Part shown: one piece after another, positions 60,646 through 64,000 of the stretch | Layout: every line of letters starts with the position of its first letter | Position numbering within the stretch: position 1 is the first letter of the stretch | Source: Microcosmobacter mediterraneus | Lineage (GTDB): Bacteria; Bacteroidota; Bacteroidia; Flavobacteriales; Flavobacteriaceae | Assembly: GCF_031846265.1 (NCBI RefSeq) | Contig: NZ_JAVRIA010000004.1 | Coordinates: 1 to 64,000 of the forward strand | DNA length: 64,000 nt | Direction: 5' to 3' | Translations under genes and position numbers: made by a program | Notes under the pieces: model-generated | Databases searched by the model: none | What the model saw: only the letters and a program-made list of their open reading frames with translations | What the model was told of the DNA's origin: nothing

Positions 60646-61428
60646 TTGCAAAAGAAGTTTTTTTACGTATTTACGATTCAATATTTAGGATATCGTTTTC
60701 ATGGTTGGCAGAAACAACCTAACCTTAAAACTTTGCACTTAATGATAGACAGAACATTTAAATATGTTTTGAAGAACAAGAAGTTTAAAACTTTAATAAC
60801 AGGTAGAACTGATGCTATGGTTTCTGCCAATGAAACAGCTTTTGAGTTGTTTTTAGAAGAGCCTATAGAAGATCAAAATACTTTTTTGAATTGGTTTAAT
60901 TATAATTTACCACAAGACATAAGAGCATTAGCTATTAGAGAGGTAGATGAGAAATTTAATATCATACAACACTCTAAATTAAAAGAATACATTTACTTAT
61001 TTGCATTCGGTGGAAAATTTCATCCATTTTGTGCACCAATTTTAACCACTATTTTAGATGATTTAGATATTGCAATCATGAAAGAAGGTGCAAAGTGTTT
61101 TGAAGGCGCTCATAATTTTAAAAATTATTGTTATAAGGCTTCAGATTCTGGAGTGTATAATAGAACAATAGATTTATGTGAATTGGTTGATAACGATTTA
61201 TTTAGTGCAAATTTTTTTCCTGAAAAGACCTATATGCTAAGAGTAAGAGGAAAAGGCTTTGGACGAAATCAAATTCGGTTAATGATGGGAACACTAATAA
61301 AATTAGGAAAAGGAGAGGTGGATATAAATTTTATAAAGCATAGTTTAACACCAGGAATAGATTCTCATCAAGATTATATAGCACCAGCATCAGGATTAAT
61401 ATTAAATTCAGTAAAGTTTGAACAATAA
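60646..61428 (+). CDS. Divergent TruA-family pseudouridine synthase
   Basis: The 260-residue protein follows TruA in overall order: FTIQYLGYRFHGWQKQPN, then the catalytic Asp in ITGRTDAMVSANE, and C-terminal RVRGKGFGRNQIRLMMGTLIKLG. The active-site loop reads GRTDAMVSA where classical TruA has GRTDAGVHA, so Asp is kept but the following Gly and His are changed. It may be a paralogue with a different RNA target; whether a canonical truA exists elsewhere cannot be seen. The start is a non-ATG codon at 60646. A hairpin follows. Confidence 0.82.
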   Translation: MQKKFFYVFTIQYLGYRFHGWQKQPNLKTLHLMIDRTFKYVLKNKKFKTLITGRTDAMVSANETAFELFLEEPIEDQNTFLNWFNYNLPQDIRALAIREVDEKFNIIQHSKLKEYIYLFAFGGKFHPFCAPILTTILDDLDIAIMKEGAKCFEGAHNFKNYCYKASDSGVYNRTIDLCELVDNDLFSANFFPEKTYMLRVRGKGFGRNQIRLMMGTLIKLGKGEVDINFIKHSLTPGIDSHQDYIAPASGLILNSVKFEQ

Positions 61429-61462
61429 AAAAAGCATTGACGTTTAATCAATGCTCTTAATA
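61427..61462. terminator. Bidirectional hairpin between convergent genes
   Basis: AGCATTGA (61433-61440) pairs with TCAATGCT (61448-61455) around 7 bases. The A-run at 61427-61433 gives a U-run to the minus-strand gene, and CTTAATATTTT follows on the plus side. The plus side is weak. Confidence 0.6.
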
Positions 61463-61487
61463 TTTTGGTTAGTTGTTTAATGTATCC

Positions 61488-61709
61488 TTAACTAACGACG
61501 TGCATCTTTGGTTCTTTGTCAACGAATTTACCGTTAACAGATTCTCCTAATATTAAAACTTCTTTAGAACGCTCGTACATTTTTATAGCACGATGCATTT
61601 GCAATTTATTCTGGCTATAAAGTTTAATTCCAGATCTTGCGCCTTTGTTTCTAATTTCAATATAGTATCCGTCTTTTAGTTTTGTTGGTTTTGTTGCTGG
61701 TCTACCCAT
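61488..61709 (-). CDS. Conserved hypothetical small protein
   Basis: The 73-residue soluble, very basic protein begins MGRPATKPTKLKDGYYIEIR, then NKGARSGIKLYSQNKLQMHRAIKMYER. It has no signal peptide. The compact beta-then-helix pattern and basic charge (many Lys and Arg) suggest nucleic-acid binding, but I do not know a named family. It is flanked by its own spacers and faces a terminator hairpin. Confidence 0.75.
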   Translation of the reverse strand: MGRPATKPTKLKDGYYIEIRNKGARSGIKLYSQNKLQMHRAIKMYERSKEVLILGESVNGKFVDKEPKMHVVS

Positions 61710-61809
61710 TTGTATATATTAGTTTGAAAAGTTTTGCATTATAGTGAAAATTCTTTCAAAAAACAAGCCGTTTTCCTTACTTTTATGCAATAACTTGATT
61801 TACAGTATT

Positions 61810-62487
61810 ATGTCAATAATAGTACCAAAAGAGGTGTTTCCATTTTTTAAGAAACTACAAAAAAATAACAATCGCGACTGGTTTTCAGAGCATAAGACAG
61901 AATTTAAAGCTATTGAAGCTAAGGTAAAAGTATTTTATAACGCTATTTCTGATAACTTAAATAAACACGATATCATAGATAAGGTTAAAATCTTTAGAAT
62001 CTATAGAGACGTGCGCTTTTCTAAAGACAAAACGCCTTATAAAACACATTTTGGAGGCTCTTTTCATAGAAAAAAACCAGAGCTTAGAGGTGGTTATTAC
62101 TTACATATTCAGCCTAATAACGAAAGTTTTTTAGCTACAGGCTTTTGGGAACCTCACAAGGATGATTTACTAAGAATTCGTAAAGAATTTGAAATGGATG
62201 ATCAAGACATACGTGAAATTATCACTAACAAAAAATTTAAATCTGTTTGGGGAGAATTGGTAGGCGATGAAGTGAAAACCGCACCAAAAGGGTTTAATAA
62301 AGAGCATACTGCCATTGACCTCATTAGAAAGAAGCAATTTATTTTTACCAGAAAATTTACAGATAAAGAAGTGCTCTCTGATGGGTTTTTAAAAGAAATA
62401 GATACTTCTTTTAAAGCAATAAGGCCTTATTTTGATTATATGAGCGATGTCTTAACGACTAACCTTAATGGTGAATCACTGCTTTAA
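61810..62487 (+). CDS. DUF2461 protein
   Basis: The 225-residue soluble protein shows the DUF2461 blocks FPFFKKLQKNNNRDWFSEHKTEF, FRIYRDVRFSKDKTPYKTHFGGSF and GGYYLHIQPNNESFLATGFWEP. No function is known for the family. ATG 61810 is preferred to one at 61744, because the first 22 residues of the longer version are not family-like. It is followed after one base by a convergent gene. Confidence 0.87.
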   Translation: MSIIVPKEVFPFFKKLQKNNNRDWFSEHKTEFKAIEAKVKVFYNAISDNLNKHDIIDKVKIFRIYRDVRFSKDKTPYKTHFGGSFHRKKPELRGGYYLHIQPNNESFLATGFWEPHKDDLLRIRKEFEMDDQDIREIITNKKFKSVWGELVGDEVKTAPKGFNKEHTAIDLIRKKQFIFTRKFTDKEVLSDGFLKEIDTSFKAIRPYFDYMSDVLTTNLNGESLL

Positions 62488-62488
62488 A

Positions 62489-62902
62489 TCAAACAGCTTT
62501 TAAAACCTCAGGTTTTTCAAATAATTGAATTTGGCTTAGTAAACGTTGTTTAACAATATTCATCATACGCTTATTTAATGCTGAAGAATTTTGGATGTAC
62601 ACTTTATATTCTTCTAACGTAAAAAGCCCAATAATCATACCTTTTAATGAGTTTCTAAACTTCATGTTTTTATGCGTTGCATTCTCTATATAGGCCATTC
62701 GTTTTTCTAATGACAAATCATAAAACACATTTTTGTGTTTAGCAATATAGTTTCTAAAGGCTTCTATAAGTAAATCATTTTGAAATTTAATTACAGGACG
62801 CAATACTTCGTTTTGAAAGCGTTCGTCAGCTGACATATTTTTATGTATAGTTAACGAAGGAATTTCTGGGCGACAATTTTTGAGGTTATTTTTACGGTTC
62901 AT
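62489..62902 (-). CDS. Conserved hypothetical protein
   Basis: The 137-residue soluble protein appears helical, with MSADERFQNEVLRPVIKFQNDLL, FYDLSLEKRMAYIENATHKNMKFRNSLKGMIIGLFTLEEY and SSALNKRMMNIVKQRLLSQIQLFE as distinct blocks. The family is common in flavobacteria and sometimes labelled glyoxalase, without visible metal-binding residues to support that. ATG 62902 is preferred to one at 62920. Confidence 0.78.
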   Translation of the reverse strand: MNRKNNLKNCRPEIPSLTIHKNMSADERFQNEVLRPVIKFQNDLLIEAFRNYIAKHKNVFYDLSLEKRMAYIENATHKNMKFRNSLKGMIIGLFTLEEYKVYIQNSSALNKRMMNIVKQRLLSQIQLFEKPEVLKAV

Positions 62903-63033
62903 GAGGATTAGATTTATCATTAAAAGTATCTATTTCAAGTTTCAAAAAACTTATTAATTAGTTTTCTTGTTAACGAGCTTATTAACAGCGAAGAATTTTA
63001 AATTAGGTATTCGAAATTCTAATATCTGATATG

Positions 63034-63041
63034 TATCTTTA
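63034..63041 (+). promoter_or_regulatory. Near-consensus -7 element TATCTTTA for the DUF72 gene
   Basis: TATCTTTA matches TAnnTTTG at seven of eight positions and is 15 bases before ATG 63057. A -33 element is not clear. Confidence 0.4.
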
Positions 63042-63056
63042 TTCAAAATTTAGATT

Positions 63057-63950
63057 ATGAAATTTGGCAGTGTAGAAAATCCTGAAGGAATAGATTTCAC
63101 CTTACCAGAAGATCATCCAGATACAAAACATGTACTCCATAAAGTAAAGGACGATAATGAACCTGAGGTTTTTGTTGGTTGTGCTAAATGGAATAAAGCA
63201 GACTTAAAAGGGTTTTACCCAAGAGGAACAAAAGATGAACTAGAATATTATTCTACACAGTTCAATTCTATTGAGTTGAATGCAACGTTTTATAGAATTT
63301 TTCCTCCAGAACAGTTTGAAAAATGGAATATTAAAACTCCAGTTGACTTTAAATTTTTTCCAAAATTAAACCAAGAAATTAGCCATTGGAAACGCCTTAA
63401 TGAAACCAAAGAGGTTGTTGAACATTATTTATATAATGCGTCTAATCTTAAAGAAAAACTTGGAACAATTTTTTTGCAAATGCATACTAATTTTGCACCT
63501 AAAGATTTTGATCGTGTGATTAATTTTGTGGAGTCTTGGCCTAAGGAGGTGCCTTTGGCTATTGAGTTTAGGCATACCAACTGGTATAATGATGCTAAAG
63601 TTGCAGAAGAACTTTACGATTTGCTAGAACAAAACAACATTTCTAATGTTATTGTTGATACTGCAGGAAGACGAGATCTTATGCATATGCGCTTAACTAA
63701 TGCAACAGCTTTTATAAGATATGTAGGTGCTAACCACGAAAGTGATTATAAAAGACTAGAAGATTGGGTTGACCGATTGGTTGCCTGGAAAGATCAAGGC
63801 ATAAAGGAAATAGATTTCTTTGTACACCAAAATATTGAAAAAGCCTCACCTTTATTGTCAGCACATTTTATTAAGACACTGAATCCTGCATTTGGTTGTA
63901 ATCTTACCATTCCTAAAATGGGAAATGATAAGGTAAATACATTATTCTAA
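63057..63950 (+). CDS. DUF72 protein
   Basis: The 297-residue protein is a TIM-barrel-like DUF72 member: FVGCAKWNKADLKGFYPRGTKDELEYYSTQFNSIELNATFYRI, FFPKLNQEISHWKRL, FLQMHTNFAPKDFDRVINF and LAIEFRHTNWYND. The family is widespread and of unknown function, with some sequence relation to nucleases and isomerases of the xylose-isomerase type. It ends with TAA at 63948-63950, which is also the first triplet of a 7-base tandem repeat. Confidence 0.87.
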   Translation: MKFGSVENPEGIDFTLPEDHPDTKHVLHKVKDDNEPEVFVGCAKWNKADLKGFYPRGTKDELEYYSTQFNSIELNATFYRIFPPEQFEKWNIKTPVDFKFFPKLNQEISHWKRLNETKEVVEHYLYNASNLKEKLGTIFLQMHTNFAPKDFDRVINFVESWPKEVPLAIEFRHTNWYNDAKVAEELYDLLEQNNISNVIVDTAGRRDLMHMRLTNATAFIRYVGANHESDYKRLEDWVDRLVAWKDQGIKEIDFFVHQNIEKASPLLSAHFIKTLNPAFGCNLTIPKMGNDKVNTLF

Positions 63951-63985
63951 CCACTAACCACTAACCACTAACCACTAACCACTAA
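63948..63985. repeat. Tandem heptamer repeat TAACCAC (5 copies)
   Basis: Five perfect copies of TAACCAC run from 63948 to 63982, followed by TAA. The first TAA is the stop codon of the DUF72 gene. Each copy carries a stop codon in some frame. Perfect tandem identity suggests slippage-prone DNA. Confidence 0.85.
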
Positions 63986-64000
63986 AAGATGAGATTTCAC

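Noticed and set aside
63948..63985. TAACCAC tandem array as a CRISPR fragment
   Set aside because: Units are 7 bases with no spacers and no cas gene; it is a simple tandem repeat.
1..64000. tRNA, rRNA or prophage genes
   Set aside because: No cloverleaf-like conserved T-loop, rRNA stretch, integrase or phage structural gene was recognised anywhere in the window.

Overview
The window looks like chromosomal DNA from a marine-type Flavobacteriaceae (Bacteroidota). The evidence is AT-rich DNA, start regions that rely on TAnnTTTG-type promoter elements, type IX secretion regulator PorX, a fused LpxC-FabZ enzyme, and many families that are common in that group (DUF3667, DUF4294, DUF4212, DUF1572). 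I see no rRNA, tRNA, CRISPR array, prophage or intact insertion sequence, and no gene-free stretch longer than 300 bases. The assignment to family level is inferred from gene content, not from a marker gene.

Layout. 0.2-12.2 kb holds mixed envelope and housekeeping genes: a DUF3667 membrane protein, an MscS-type channel, a large secreted zinc metalloprotease, an RlmI-like methyltransferase, an OmpA-like lipoprotein, a glycosyltransferase, a stand-alone HsdR-N nuclease-like protein, holA, an acyltransferase and a probably acquired esterase. 12.4-18.7 kb is an uptake and activation operon: an alanine/glycine symporter, a two-subunit DUF4212/solute:sodium symporter, acetyl-CoA synthetase and a His-rich lipoprotein hydrolase. 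20-22.8 kb is a run of small genes. 22.8-26.3 kb is a three-gene biotin-dependent acyl-CoA carboxylase. 26.3-38.6 kb is a mosaic of peptidases, repair and stress genes, two tandem UMF1-type transporters and a small secreted peptide gene that overlaps a membrane-protein gene. 38.8-41.1 kb carries tsaE and porX, divergent from an HD-domain hydrolase. 42.3-49.4 kb is a lipid A/fatty-acid block (lpxD, lpxC-fabZ, lpxA, efp, a second lpxD-like gene, an NTF2-like gene, sucD, fabG). 49.5-52.3 kb encodes a VWA-like membrane protein and a prohibitin-like protein. 52.4-60.1 kb is a complete histidine operon in the order hisG-D-C-B-H-A-F-IE. 60.1-64 kb closes with small conserved genes, a divergent TruA-like protein, a DUF2461 and a DUF72 protein.

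The most informative signal outside the genes is in front of hisG. An 18-residue leader peptide has five His codons out of six, followed by mutually exclusive hairpins and an intrinsic terminator: a classical histidine attenuator. The operon behind it is interrupted at five of its seven gene junctions by short palindromic repeats. Related palindromes (several sequence types) lie between genes across the window. Other points worth follow-up are the 47-codon secreted peptide gene at 38468-38611 with a TACGG-N5-CCGTA palindrome upstream, a pair of direct repeats upstream of tsaE, a terminator whose U-tract touches the next start codon at 35279, promoter elements only 4-9 bases from start codons, and the GC-richer esterase gene with a cassette-like tail motif.
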